Under the pieces are notes generated by a model. The model did not search any database. It was not told the DNA's origin and saw only the letters and a program-made list of their open reading frames with translations. From the NCBI RefSeq assembly GCF_000685905.1, contig NZ_JMKZ01000001.1, positions 434,001-498,000 on the forward strand: DNA of 64,000 nt, given 5' to 3'. Made by a program: the position numbers and the translations under genes. This document shows positions 35,485 through 47,233 of the stretch, one piece after another. Positions within the stretch are counted from its first letter, which is position 1, and each line of letters starts with the position of its first letter. Source of the stretch: Mycoplasmoides pirum ATCC 25960. GTDB lineage: Bacteria > Bacillota_I > Bacilli_A > Mycoplasmatales > Mycoplasmoidaceae.

Positions 35485-37080
35485 ATGATAAACAATAAAA
35501 AAATCAAAAAAGAAAATATAGAAGTTAATAGAATTTATAACAAAAATTGTTTAGACATTATAAATAGTATGATTAAACAAAATTTTATAGTGGATGCAAT
35601 AATAACAGATCCGCCATATAATGTTTCAAAAAAAAATAATTTTAAAACAATCGGTAGATTGGGTGTTGATTTCGGAAAATGAGATAAGAATTTTAATCAA
35701 ACGTTATGATTAAATAACATTGGAAAAATATTAAAACCAGGTGGATCTATTATTATTTTTAATGACTGAAAAAATTTAGGAATAATTTCACAAGAACTTG
35801 TAAAAGAAAATTTTGAAATTAAGGATTTATTAAGATGAATTAAACCGAATCCAATGCCAAGAAACGTTGATAGAAGATATGTTCCTGATTATGAATTTGC
35901 ATTATGAGCTATTAAGAAAAAAGGTTCTTGAACTTTTAATAAAAAATTAGATAAATTTTATTTAAAACCCGAATTTATTTGCCCATCTGTTTCTAGTAAA
36001 AAAAGAATTCATCCTACTGAAAAACCATTAATTTTAATGGAGGAAATTATAAAAATTCATACAAATGAAGGCGATATTGTTTTCGATCCTTTTTCTGGGT
36101 CTGGATCTACGTTAGTGGCAGCAAATAAATTAAATAGATTTTATATTGGTAGTGAAATATTAAAATCATATTACAATAAATCAATAAAAAGAATAAAAGA
36201 ATCATATATTAAACCTACTTTTAACCATTTAGGTAATAAGTTTAGAATGATTGAGGACTTAATTAGAAATTTTCCAAAAAATAATGTTGATTATTTTGTT
36301 GATGTATTTGCTGGTAGTGGTGTTGTATCTTTAAATTATCAAACTCCAAAAAAAATATTTTTAAATGATAAAGATAAATGATTAACAGCGATATTAAATT
36401 ATTTAATGAATACAGATGTAAACCTTGTTATTCAAAAAACAGAAAACATTATAAAACAATATAAATTACCCGTTGATAAATTAAATGACAAATATACTTC
36501 TCAATACAATAAATTAAAAAAAGATTTTAATCGCAATAAGAATGTGGAAAAATTACTTGTTTTAATACTTTTTGGTTTTAATCAACAAATTAGATTCAAT
36601 TCAAAAGATGAATGAAATATTCCTGCAGGAAAATTTCGATGAAGCTTGTATCAAAAAAATAAACTTATTGAATTTTGCGAAAAAGCAAAAGAAAAAAATT
36701 ATTCAATTCATTCTAAAGAATTTGATATTTTTGTATATGAAATATTAAAAGAAATAGATAAGAAAAAAACACTTTTTTATTTTGATCCCCCATATCTAAT
36801 TTCAGATGCAACATATAATAATTCTTGAACAGAATTAGAAGAGCAAAAATTAATTGATATATTAAATTTTTTAACAAAAAATGGTTATAGGTGATGTTTA
36901 TCAAATCTTCTTTATTCTAAAGGAAAAGAAAATACAAAACTAAATAATTTTATTTCTATTAATAAAAAAAATATAAAAGTCGACATCATAAAAAATATTT
37001 CATATAAAAATTCTAATTATCAAAGAAAAAAAAATTTTTTGATTGATCAAGAAATTTTAATAAGAGGAAATTATGAATAA
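35485..37080 (+). CDS. Fused two-domain DNA adenine methyltransferase (beta + alpha class)
   Basis: One 531-residue chain holds two methyltransferases. The first is beta class: DPPY at residues 42-45 before FDPFSGSGST at 200-209. The second is alpha class (Dam/DpnM-like): HLGNKFR near 248, DVFAGSG at 273-279, then FYFDPPY ending at 437. Paired domains typically methylate the two strands of an asymmetric site in type IIS systems. A group of TGA Trp codons breaks the standard-code frame. The stop overlaps the start of the restriction enzyme by 8 bases, so the two are translationally coupled. About 265 AT-rich bases upstream hold no gene. Confidence 0.88.
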
Positions 37081-38800
37081 ATTTGACAATTGAAATAGAT
37101 TTGGAGATACTTCTTTTAGAATATCTAATCAAGTCAATTTTTATACGCAAATATTTACTTACATATTAGAAAAACTAAAAGCAAAAAATTCAAAAAATTA
37201 TAAATTATATATTTCTGATGTTTTAGAATATGTAATTCAAGAACAAATTGTTTTTTATAAAATAGAAAATAAAGATTTTACAAGAAAAAATAGAAGTCAT
37301 TTATTAGTAAGGCAATTAAAAGAATTTAATTTAATCTTAATTAAAAATGATAATTCAATACAATTAACTAATTTTGGAACACAAATTGGAAAAATATTAG
37401 AAGATAATAAAATAGCTTCAAATTTAATTCCAATTATTTGATTTTTTCTAATGCTACATAAAGATTCGAAAAGATCTAATATATTTAAAGGATTTGTTAA
37501 AAATTGTTTAGAAATAGGGTATAGTGATAAATTGTTAATTTCTTTTATTACTTCTAAAAATAAATTTGATATTAATTCAAAATTAGAAAAAAATAAATTG
37601 AGCAAAGAAGACATAGCAAAAATTTTGAAAGAAAAAGATATACAAGTTGTTTGTAAAAGAAAAAAACCTTTAAAAATTTCTAAAATTTTACCTCAATTAA
37701 TTAATGCAATTTTAGAGAAAAATTTTTTATTAATAAACAATTTATTAGATGATGTTGGTTCTAAATTAAAAAATTTTTTAAAAAAAATGTATAAATTGTG
37801 AAATAATGAATTTACTAATAAAAAAATAACAGATAACCAAATACAAAAATACATTTTATCAAGAAAAGAAAATTTATTAAATGATATTTTAAATTTAGTA
37901 GATTATCAAACAGTTTACAAAGATTATAAAGATATAAATATAAGATGATTAGTCGATACCTTATTTTTAATTAAATTAAATGATAAATATGTTTTGAATA
38001 ATAAGTACATTAATATATATAAAAATCTAATTGAATTAGATCCTAATGATTTTGATAAATTTTATTCTTTTTTAACAAACTTAAAATTACCTACTAATTT
38101 TTATGAAAAGTTACCTTATAACCGAAATGAAGTAATTAAAATGCTAGAACTTGTTAATGATAATAAATGAAATGAACTTAAAAAAAATTTTAATTTAACT
38201 AATATATCTAATTCAACTATTTTTGAATACTTAATAAATTTATCATTTTCTATATCTTATAACAATAATGCTTCTATTTTTAAGGAATGGTGTAATACTA
38301 AATTGGATAATAATTTAAAACCCATAATTCACGCATCTAGTGGCAGCCCAGATGGAATAATTATAGATAATTCTTATTTTTCTACTGTTGAATCTACTTT
38401 AATAAATGATTTAGAAAAACTAATAAAACAAGAACGAATTCCCATTAAAAGGCATGTATACAATATTTATAAAAATAAAAAACATTTTAATTTATTAAAA
38501 TTTAATAATAATCCAACTGTAGTTTTTGTTGTAAAAGAAAAATTAACTCCTCAATTAATTTATCAGTTTGTGTCTGAACATAATAGTCAATACCATATTG
38601 ATTTAACTAAAATAAGTATAATCACTTTATCAACTTTTGAAGTATTAACATTTTTGAAAGATAAAAATTTACAAGATTTACTTGTCAAGATGAAGGATGA
38701 ATTACCTATGAAATCAATATCAATAGATGCACCTGATGATAATAAAAAACAATTAGATGATTTTTTTAATCTATATATGAATAAATTGATGAAAAAATAA
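37073..38800 (+). CDS. Type II (AlwI-like) restriction endonuclease
   Basis: The frame is 575 codons with TGA Trp codons. It overlaps the methyltransferase gene by 8 bases (start within ATGAATAA). The N-terminal part (NNRSHLLVRQLKEF-like helices, then LTNFGTQIGK) looks like a winged-helix DNA-binding region. The C-terminal nuclease has SPDGIII at about 425-431 and TVESTL at 438-443, followed by an E-x2-P-x-x-RH element (QERIPIKRH). This D...ExT layout with the trailing E/RH motif is what I remember of the AlwI family. Recognition sequence cannot be read from the protein. Confidence 0.75.
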
Positions 38801-39099
38801 TAAATTTTAATGCAAAACAAATAAAATTTAAAATTTTACTTTTTTTAAAGAATTATGCATTTTTAAGGTATAAATAATTAAAAAATTTTTAATTAGTTTG
38901 TTTTTGATAACTTGTAATATTATTAATATTAGTAAAGAAAACATTTTATTAATTTTTTTAATAAAATTTAAATGTTTTTTATTGTTGTCACTTGTTTTTA
39001 AAGACAATTTAATATCAATATAAAAATCAGAAAATTTTTTTATAATTAAATTGTTATAAGTTACATTTTTTATTGAAATTAGAAAGATTTCAACAAAGT

Positions 39100-40107
39100 A
39101 TGATTAAAAACAAAGTAATTAAAAAAATTGCTATTTTAACCTCAGGCGGTGATTGCCCAGGAATGAATACAGCAATTTATTCTTTAGTAGAACAATCTTT
39201 ATACTTCGGTTATAAACCTTATTTAGTTTATGAAGGATATAAAGGTTTGGTTGAAGATAATATTAAGTTAGCAAATCTAAGTGAAACGAAAAAGAATTCA
39301 ATTTTAGGCGGAACATTCATATATTCAGCACGTTTACCTGAATTTAAAGAATTAAATGTTCGACAAAAAGCAGCTAACAATTTAATTAAAAGAGGTATTG
39401 ATACATTATTTGTTATTGGTGGAGATGGTAGTTATCAAGGTGCTAGATTATTATCTAAACTAAAAATTAATTGTATAGGTTTACCAGGAACTATTGATAA
39501 TGATATTAGTTCTACAGATTTTACAATTGGTTTTTATACAGCATTAGATTCAATTGATCAAGCTCTTATAAAAAACAATCATACAGCAATCTCGCATGAT
39601 CGTGTAACAATTCTTGAGGCAATGGGTCGTTATTGTGCTGATTTAAGTTTTTATAGTGGAATTGCAAATAATGCTGATTTAATAATCACACACGAAAATC
39701 CAATGAGCGCTGAAACTATTGCTAAAAAAGTAAAAGAAGCATATAAAAAAGATAAAAATCGTCGTACTTATCTAATAGTTGTTAGTGAACGTTTATATGG
39801 AACAAATAAATATCAATCATTAGAAGAGATTGGACAAACTATTTTAAAAGAAACTAATAAAATTGTTAATATTAATCGTTTGGGTTATTTACAACGTGGC
39901 GGTAATCCAAATGCAATGGATCGAATTTTAGCGATGCAACTAGGTCATTATGCTGTTAATTTAATTCATAAAAATAAAAAGAATCGCGTTGTTGGAATTA
40001 AAGATAATAAAATTGTTGATTATGATTTTGATTATGCTTTAAGTATGAAAAATCAAAATCGTAAAAAAGAAATTTTGCAATTTAATTTAATTAAAGAAGA
40101 GGTTTAA
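39100..40107 (+). CDS. pfkA: ATP-dependent 6-phosphofructokinase
   Basis: The ATG at 39100 gives 335 residues; an in-frame TTG at 39073 is possible but lacks a better site. The ATP and substrate motifs are present: LTSGGDCPGMN, GGDGSYQGA, PGTIDNDI and TILEAMGR. It phosphorylates fructose-6-phosphate, the step after the PTS and manA products join glycolysis. The 299 bases upstream (38801-39099) contain no gene but a TATAAT near 39050. The stop overlaps the pyk start, so pfkA, pyk and the chaperonins are likely co-transcribed. Confidence 0.95.
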   Translation: MIKNKVIKKIAILTSGGDCPGMNTAIYSLVEQSLYFGYKPYLVYEGYKGLVEDNIKLANLSETKKNSILGGTFIYSARLPEFKELNVRQKAANNLIKRGIDTLFVIGGDGSYQGARLLSKLKINCIGLPGTIDNDISSTDFTIGFYTALDSIDQALIKNNHTAISHDRVTILEAMGRYCADLSFYSGIANNADLIITHENPMSAETIAKKVKEAYKKDKNRRTYLIVVSERLYGTNKYQSLEEIGQTILKETNKIVNINRLGYLQRGGNPNAMDRILAMQLGHYAVNLIHKNKKNRVVGIKDNKIVDYDFDYALSMKNQNRKKEILQFNLIKEEV

Positions 40108-41633
40108 TGAATATGAATCACTTGAAACGAACTAAAATAGTTGCAACTTGCGGACCATCATTAACTCAAAAAATATGAACATTAGGTGATTTAAAAGATC
40201 CTAAAAACAAAGAATTAGTTAAAAAAGCATATGAAAACATTGAAAATGTAATCCGCAATGGAGTTACAACAATTCGTTTAAACTTTAGTCATGGTTCTCA
40301 AGAAGAACAATTAATAAGAATTCAAATTGTTCGCGAAGTTTCTAAAAAATTACAAATACCTGTTTCAATTATGTTAGATACTCAAGGACCAGAAATACGT
40401 GTTGGTAAAATTGTTGATGAAGGATGTAAAATTAATGCTAAAGATTTAGTTGAAATTTATACATCAAAAGTTATTGTTGGATCTAAAAATAAATTTTATG
40501 CAAGTGATTCAACTGGCAAATATAACATGATTAATGATCTTAAAGTTGGATCTACAATTTTAGTTGATGATGGCAAATTGAATTTAACAGTTAAAAAATT
40601 AGATAAAAAACTAAACATTATTACATGTGAAGCTAAAAATACTCACACAATTACTTCTCGTAAACGAATTAATTTACCTAATGCTCATTATTCAATTCCT
40701 TTTTTATCTCAAAAAGATGAAAATGATATTTTGTTTGGAATTAAAAACAATGTTGATTATTTAGCATTATCTTTTGTTAATACTGTTAAAGATATTAAAC
40801 AAGTTAAAGAAATCTTAAAAAAGAATAATGCTGAACACATTAAGATAATTTCTAAAATTGAATCAACTCATGCAATCAATAATTTAGATGCAATTATTGA
40901 TGCTTCAGATGCAATTATGGTTGCTCGTGGTGATTTATCTTTAGAAATTCCTTATTATGTTGTTCCATATTGACAACGTTATATTATTAAAGCTTGTCGT
41001 GATAAAAATAAACAAGTTATTGTTGCGACACAAATGTTAGATTCTTTAGAAAAAAATATTCATCCAACAAGAGCTGAAGTTACAGATGTATATTTTGCTG
41101 TTGATCGTGGAACTGATGCAACTATGTTATCTGGTGAAACTGCTAATGGTTTATATCCATTAGTTGCAGTTGAAGTTATGAATTTAATTGATAAACAATC
41201 TGAAATTTCATTTGATTATGAAAGAGCAATTAATTATTATTTTCCTAAAACTAAATTATCAAAAACTAAATTTGGTAAATTGGTTTTAGATGTTGCTAAA
41301 AAAGTTTGTCCTAAACGTAATGTAAGCAATGCTGATTTTAAATATGATTTTATTGTTCATTTCACAAACGATTTAAATGAAATTAAAACTTTATCAAATA
41401 TTCGTCCAGCTGCAGGTGTTATTATTATTACTGACAATGATCAAATTTACACTGGTCATGGAATTGATTATGGTATTTTTACATATAAAGTAGAAAACTT
41501 GAAAAATGCTAAAAAAGATTGAAAAGAAGTAAGTCTAGCAGCTATAAATAAATATAAAAAATTTGGTATAATTAAGTCTAAATTACCTAATTTAGTTTTG
41601 GTAAATAACAAAATTGTTAATTTGAAAGGATAA
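40107..41633 (+). CDS. pyk: Pyruvate kinase
   Basis: The 508-residue protein has KRTKIVATCGPS, IRLNFSHGS, LDTQGPEIR and SKIESTHAI, with VARGDLSLEIP and ATQMLDSLEKNIHPTRAEVTDV (shortened: ATQMLDS, PTRAEVTDV). It makes pyruvate and ATP from phosphoenolpyruvate; PEP also powers the PTS. The start at 40107 overlaps the pfkA stop; a second Met at 40113 is spaced better (10 bases) from the GAAGAGG site. The C-terminal domain is complete. groES follows 6 bases later. Confidence 0.95.
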
Positions 41634-41639
41634 TCATAA

Positions 41640-41933
41640 ATGATTAAGCCGTTACATGATAATGTTTTAATAGAGCCTTTAAATGATGAAATTGTTTCTA
41701 AAAAAGGAATTATTTTAACTACAAATTCAGAAGAAAACACTAATACAACAAAAGGTGTTGTTGTTGCATTAGGCGATGGTCAAATTTATAAAAGTGATTC
41801 AAAATGTAATTTTGAAATTCAAGTTGGAGATGTTGTATTTTTTAAAGAATATAGTGGAACTAATATTGTTAGTGAAGATGGTAAAAATCTTAAAATTTTA
41901 AGTTACGAAGATATCGTTGCTGTTCAAAAATAA
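41640..41933 (+). CDS. groES: Co-chaperonin GroES
   Basis: The 97-residue protein begins IKPLHDNVLIEPL and has a mobile-loop region near residue 20-30 and the terminal ILSYEDIVAV. It caps GroEL. Its ribosome site (AAAGGA) lies inside the last codons of pyk, so it has no promoter of its own in the 6-base gap. No inverted repeat of the HrcA/CIRCE type is present before it. groEL follows by 24 bases. Confidence 0.95.
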   Translation: MIKPLHDNVLIEPLNDEIVSKKGIILTTNSEENTNTTKGVVVALGDGQIYKSDSKCNFEIQVGDVVFFKEYSGTNIVSEDGKNLKILSYEDIVAVQK

Positions 41934-41957
41934 GATTTGCAAGGAGAAATACTTATT

Positions 41958-43568
41958 ATGTCAAAAGAACTAACATTTTCAAAAGCTGCAAGAAATCGTC
42001 TAAATTTAGGTTTAAATAAATTAGCAGATGCAGTAAGAATTACTGCAGGTCCAAAAGGTCGAAATGCTTTAATTGAAAAAAAATATGGTGCGCCTTTAAT
42101 TGCTAATGATGGTGTAACTATTGCTAAAGAAATTGAATTAGCTGATCCAATTGAAAACATGGGCGCTAAATTGATTGCTGAAGCAGCTATTAGTACAAAT
42201 GATATTGCTGGTGACGGAACAACTACTGCAACAATTTTGACACAAGAAATGGTAAATAAAGCAATTGATGCTATTAATGGTGGTGCTAATCCAGTAAATA
42301 TTCGTCGTGGTATTGAAGAAGCTTCTCAAGTTATTATTCAAAATTTAGCTAAAGTTTCAAAATCAATTACTACTTCAGATGAAATTGCTCAAGTTGGTGC
42401 AATTTCATCAGGTTCTAAACAAATTGGTGAATTGATTGCTAAAGCAATGCAAATTGTTGGTAAAAAAGGTGTTATTACAATTGATGACGCTAAAACTTTA
42501 ACAACAACTTTAGATACAACTGAAGGTTTAGAATTTAAAGGTGGTTATGGTTCACCTTATATGGTTACTGATCATGAAAAAATGGTTGCTGTACTAGAAG
42601 AACCTAGAATATTAGTTAGTGCTAACAAAATTAACAATATTAAGGAATTAATTCCATTACTTGAGTCTTGCATGGAATCAAATATTTCTTTAGTTATTGT
42701 TGCTAATGAATTTAGTGATGAAGTTGTTACAACATTAGCTGTTAATAAATTACGTGGAACATTAAATGTTATTACAATTAAATGTAATGAATATGGCGAA
42801 CGCCAAAAAGCTGTATTAGAAGATTTAGCGATTACAGTTGGTGCAAATCTAATTGATTCAGCGTTAGGTTTAGAATTAAAAAATGTAACAATTGATGATT
42901 TAGGTACAGCAGGTAAAATAACTGTAGGAAAAGAAAAAACAACAGTTATTGACGGTAAAGGTAATCAAGAAAAAATTCATAATCACGTTAAGACATTAGA
43001 AGGTAAATTAAATGCACTTAATGATGATAAGTATAATGCTGAAATTTTACGTGAAAGAATTGCTTCAATGTCTCAAGGAGTTGCGGTAATCCGTGTTGGT
43101 GGTGCAACTGAAATTGCTCAAAAAGAATTGAAATTAAGAATTGAAGATGCACTAAATTCAACTAAAGCTGCTGTTGAAGAAGGTATTGTATCAGGTGGTG
43201 GTATTGCTTTAATTAATAGTATTTCATCAATTGCTTATTTAACTTCAAGTGACCGTGAAGTTGCAATTGGTTATGATATTGTTCGTGAAGCGTTGAAAGC
43301 TCCTGCTCGTCAAATTATTGAAAATGCTGGATTTAATAGTTCTAAAACAATTAACTATATTTTAAATCAAGGTGTTGGTATTGGATTTAATGCCGAAACT
43401 GGTGAATATGTTGATATGATTCGTAGTGGAATTATTGATCCAACTAAAGTTACAAAAACAGCATTAGAAAAAGCTGCTAGTGTAGCAGGATTAATGATTA
43501 CTACTGAAGTTGCAATCAATGATATTAAAGAAAAAGATAGTAACAAAAACAACATTTTTGGTGAATAA
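41958..43568 (+). CDS. groEL: Chaperonin GroEL
   Basis: The ATG at 41958 has AAGGAGAAA 8 bases before it. The 536 residues match the family length. Signatures include AGPKGRNALI, GDGTTTATILTQEM, EGLEFKGGYGSP and the terminal ATP-binding SGGGIAL and GIIDPTKVTKTALE. The end KDSNKNNIFGE lacks the GGM repeat tail of other GroEL proteins. Many mycoplasmas lack GroE, so its presence here is informative for placing the organism. It is followed after 22 bases by pepA. Confidence 0.97.
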   Translation: MSKELTFSKAARNRLNLGLNKLADAVRITAGPKGRNALIEKKYGAPLIANDGVTIAKEIELADPIENMGAKLIAEAAISTNDIAGDGTTTATILTQEMVNKAIDAINGGANPVNIRRGIEEASQVIIQNLAKVSKSITTSDEIAQVGAISSGSKQIGELIAKAMQIVGKKGVITIDDAKTLTTTLDTTEGLEFKGGYGSPYMVTDHEKMVAVLEEPRILVSANKINNIKELIPLLESCMESNISLVIVANEFSDEVVTTLAVNKLRGTLNVITIKCNEYGERQKAVLEDLAITVGANLIDSALGLELKNVTIDDLGTAGKITVGKEKTTVIDGKGNQEKIHNHVKTLEGKLNALNDDKYNAEILRERIASMSQGVAVIRVGGATEIAQKELKLRIEDALNSTKAAVEEGIVSGGGIALINSISSIAYLTSSDREVAIGYDIVREALKAPARQIIENAGFNSSKTINYILNQGVGIGFNAETGEYVDMIRSGIIDPTKVTKTALEKAASVAGLMITTEVAINDIKEKDSNKNNIFGE

Positions 43569-43590
43569 ATTTTATTAAGGATATAAATCA

Positions 43591-44922
43591 ATGCAAATCA
43601 ATGTATCAAGTAAAACTGTTGTAAAAAAAATTATTGCAAAAGCTGCTAAAAATGAATATGGTGTTAATTTAAAATTAGATTTACCAGGTCAAGTTGAATT
43701 TAAAGTTGCTTTACCTTTTAGTAGCGATACTTTTTTTACAAAATTTCGTCAATATTTAAGTCGTCAATATGATACTAATGAAATTGATGTTGATAGTTTT
43801 ATTAACGTAATTGGTGATGATAAAGCTGAACAAGTTGTGCATTTAATTGTTAATGCAGTTGAATTTGTTGAAGCAACACCTTATTCTAAAAAAACTAAAA
43901 AAGTTGAAAAACCTAAATTTGTTTTAAAAGTTAATAAAAAATTTGAAAAAACAATTTCTAGTGCTACAAATATTGCCAAAGCAATGACATTAGTAAGAGA
44001 ATTACAAGATACACCTTCAGATGTTTTATATCCTGAAACGTTTGTTGCAAGATTTCAAAAAGAATTTAAAGGTATTCCTAACATTAAAATTAGTGTTTTA
44101 AACAAAAAACAAATTATTGCTAAAAAAATGGGAATGCTTTTAGGAGTTAATAAAGGTTCAGTTCGTGAAGCTCGTTTGCTAGTTGTTGAATATTTAAATA
44201 ACCCTAAATCTAAAAATCGTTTTGCATATGTTGGTAAAGGAATTACATATGATTCAGGAGGAATGAATTTAAAACCTGGATCTCATATGCGAACTATGAA
44301 ATATGATATGTCAGGTGCAGCTATTGTAACTGCAACAGTTTTAGCTTTAGCAAAAAACAAAGTTAAAACAAATGTAATAGCTGTTGCTCCTTTAACTGAA
44401 AACTTACCAAGCCCAACTGCACAACGCCCTGATGATGTGGTTATTGCATATAATGGAATGAGTGTAGAAATTGATAATACTGATGCTGAAGGTCGTTTGG
44501 TGTTAGGTGATGCAATTTCTTATGCAGCTAAAGATTTAAAAGCAACAAGAATTTTTGACGTTGCAACTTTAACCGGTGCAATGCTTTATTCATTAGGAAA
44601 TACATACAGCGGTGTTTGAGCAACTAATGATAAACATTGAAAACAAATTTATTCTGCTAGTCAATATGCTGGTGAACCAATTTGACGTTTACCATTACAC
44701 GAAGATTATTTAAGAACATTAGATTCAGCTGTTGCTGATATTGTTAATTGTGCTTCTAAACCAGGTGCTGGTTCAAGTAGTGCTGCAATGTTTTTAACAC
44801 AATTTAGAGAAAATGTAGATTTAGTTCATATTGATATTGCAGGAACAGCGGATATTAATGGATTAGGACAAGCAGTAATTTTAAGAACTTTATACTGACA
44901 AGCTGTAAATCAAGATGAATAA
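43591..44922 (+). CDS. pepA: Leucyl aminopeptidase (M17)
   Basis: The frame is 443 codons with TGA as Trp. The two-metal M17 site is clear: KGITYDSGGMNLKPG and NTDAEGRLVLGDAISYA, with the family's catalytic Lys and Arg. The enzyme removes N-terminal residues from peptides, giving amino acids to a cell that cannot make them. The N-terminal macro-like domain is about 150 residues. It overlaps the small membrane gene by 8 bases. The groEL-pepA neighbourhood matches MG392-MG391 as I remember. Confidence 0.94.
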
Positions 44923-45214
44923 TAACAATAATCTTGAAACAGAATTAGTTGTTGTTTCCAAAAAGTTTGATGAAAATTCTTTAACTAGTCAAGTCGATAA
45001 TAAAGATTATAAGATTGTTAAAGACGTTTATAATTATCAAAGTAAATCTAAATTAGATGAATTACCGTTATGAGCAAAAATTTTAATTGCTTGTGTTTTA
45101 ATTTTAATTGCGATTGGTGCTATTGTTGGCGGCGCTTTTGCAATTAATGCTGTAAGTAATCTTGTTCCACAAGAACCAGTTAATAAAATTTTTGAAACAA
45201 TTGTTGTTATTTAA
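44915..45214 (+). CDS. Small membrane protein after pepA
   Basis: A 99-residue frame with one TGA Trp codon overlaps the end of pepA by 8 bases. About 50 polar residues precede a single membrane helix (AKILIACVLILIAIGAIVGGAFAI). A short outside tail ends in ETIVVI. No known domain. Overlap and a hairpin after the stop support a real gene at the end of the chaperonin operon. Confidence 0.7.
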
Positions 45215-45225
45215 AAATATTTTTT

Positions 45226-45253
45226 ATAAATGTAAATTTTAATTTACATTTAT
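45226..45253 (+). terminator. Hairpin after the chaperonin operon
   Basis: A perfect 12-base stem (ATAAATGTAAAT with ATTTACATTTAT) with a 4-base loop. The following tract is only moderately T-rich, so termination may be partial. Confidence 0.65.
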
Positions 45254-45284
45254 ATTTATTATTTATGTATAGTGATCAATAATA

Positions 45285-47171
45285 ATGTCAAATAAAATTG
45301 ATTTTGCTTCTTTACCAATTAACCCAATTCAATCATTTTCTGATAAGATTTTTGCCAATCTAGAAAGAGCTATTGATGAAGTTATTGATTATGAATTTAG
45401 TCAATCAAAAATTAATCAAAAAGAAATTGATAATTTAACTAATCAAATAAATAAATCACAAAAAGAAATAATAGATCAAAAAAAATTATTAAAAATTAAT
45501 GCTAAAAAAATAGCAAATGTTTTTATTATCATTAGTTTTGTTTTATTAATAGGTTTAGCTTTTATTCCGATTTTTAATAAAAACAAAAAAATAATTAAAG
45601 AATTTAATCAATTTAAACAACTAAAAGAAAACGAAATTTTAAAAGATAGAAATTTGCGTTTTAATTTAATGTTATCTGGTTTTTCTGCAACAAGTATTCA
45701 CGAATTAATTATTAATGTATTTCAAAAATTTGATATTCAGATTTCTGAATATTTTGATTCACAAGAAGTTTTAAATCTTTTAAAAAATTCTTTTAATGTT
45801 TTAGATATTTATTCAGGAATTAAAGGAATTTTAAAAAATTCACCTTTTTATGATTTAATGCTTCGTGAACATAATATAAGAAATGTTGCTACATCTAATT
45901 CAATGAGTTTTCCATATACAACTATTGAATATGATAGTGAAAATCGTCCTCACACAGTAATTAGATATGAAACGTTAACTGCAATTCATAATGAACCAAC
46001 ACCATTTTTAGATGAAACTAATTTATTAATTTATAAAACTAATTTTTTACCTGATTTTTCATTTAATGTGACAAAAGGTAAATCTAATAAAAGTGTAATG
46101 TTAGAAAATAGTACATTTTTAAAATATTTCAACATTGAAATTGATCCAAATCAACAATTATACTTAAATCAATTTTTTACAATTAAATCACAAGAAGATT
46201 TTGTTAATTGATATCAACACGAATCATCAAATATTTACGAATTTACTAAATACTTAGATTCCTTATATATTTTCGGTAATAATGAATCATTAAATTTTAT
46301 GAATATTTTAAATCGTCTAGTAACTAATGCGCAAATTTTACAAAATGATAAAAATTTTGAATTAACCGATGCAATAAATTTAGTTAAAAAAATTATTTAT
46401 GCATATTGTTCTAAAATTGTAAAAATGCTTCAAATTCCTTTGCTAGTTCCTGGAATTTCTCGTGAATGATATAAAAAAGATAAAACATATTTAATTGCTA
46501 ATAATTCAAATTTATCAATTCCAAGTTTAACTCAAAACGAAAATGTTGATTTTAATATTCTTTTGTTGCCGATGCTTGCAAACAACTTAATTTCTTTTAA
46601 TAAATTTTCAGAATTCCTTAAAAGAAAACCTTGATTAGAAATTATTAATTACCAAAAGATATTTTTGGATATTTTTAAAGCTAATTTAAAAATTAAATCA
46701 TATTTTTCAGAAACAAAAGTTGATTTAGTAACAGTTTATGGGATGGAAGTGGGGATGAAAACAATTCCTGTAACTTATGAAAAATTTCATCCCATTGATG
46801 AAGATAAATATGCTATTTTTATAAATCATCCAACAAATACAAACAATATTATTTTAGTTAGTTCTAAAATTAAAAATAATTTATTTGATGGTGTATATGA
46901 AAACAAAGAATTTGCTAATAAAATGTTACAAAACTACATTTGAACAAATAATCCATCATCACTTGAAAATTCAAAAAATAAAGAAAAATTAATTGAATAT
47001 GTTCAAGAAATTAACCAGTTAAATGAAAAAATGCAATTAGATTTAATTTTTAAAATTGATAATAAAGGAATTAGTATTTTAATTAATAATCTAGATAATT
47101 TAAATGAAGTTATTGAACAAAAAATTATTAGGATTTTAACTAATATAAAAAATGATAATTTTGTAATATAA
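45285..47171 (+). CDS. Large membrane-anchored protein, unknown (628 aa)
   Basis: The frame is 628 codons with TGA as Trp. An N-terminal coiled coil (about 20-75) precedes one strong membrane helix (VFIIISFVLLIGLAFIPIF, about 82-101). The remaining 525 residues are soluble, with no recognised domain. The next gene is a LemA protein, 62 bases later. LemA genes often neighbour DUF3137 proteins, which also have N-terminal membrane helices, so this might be a diverged DUF3137; that link is inference from context only. Confidence 0.7.
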
Positions 47172-47233
47172 TATTAGGAATAAAATTTTTAATTAAATAC
47201 TGATTTAATTATAAAAATATTAGGAGAAGTTTA

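Noticed and set aside
41468-43591. Several minus-strand frames over groES and groEL
   Set aside because: They lie opposite well identified genes and have no start signals or family motifs.
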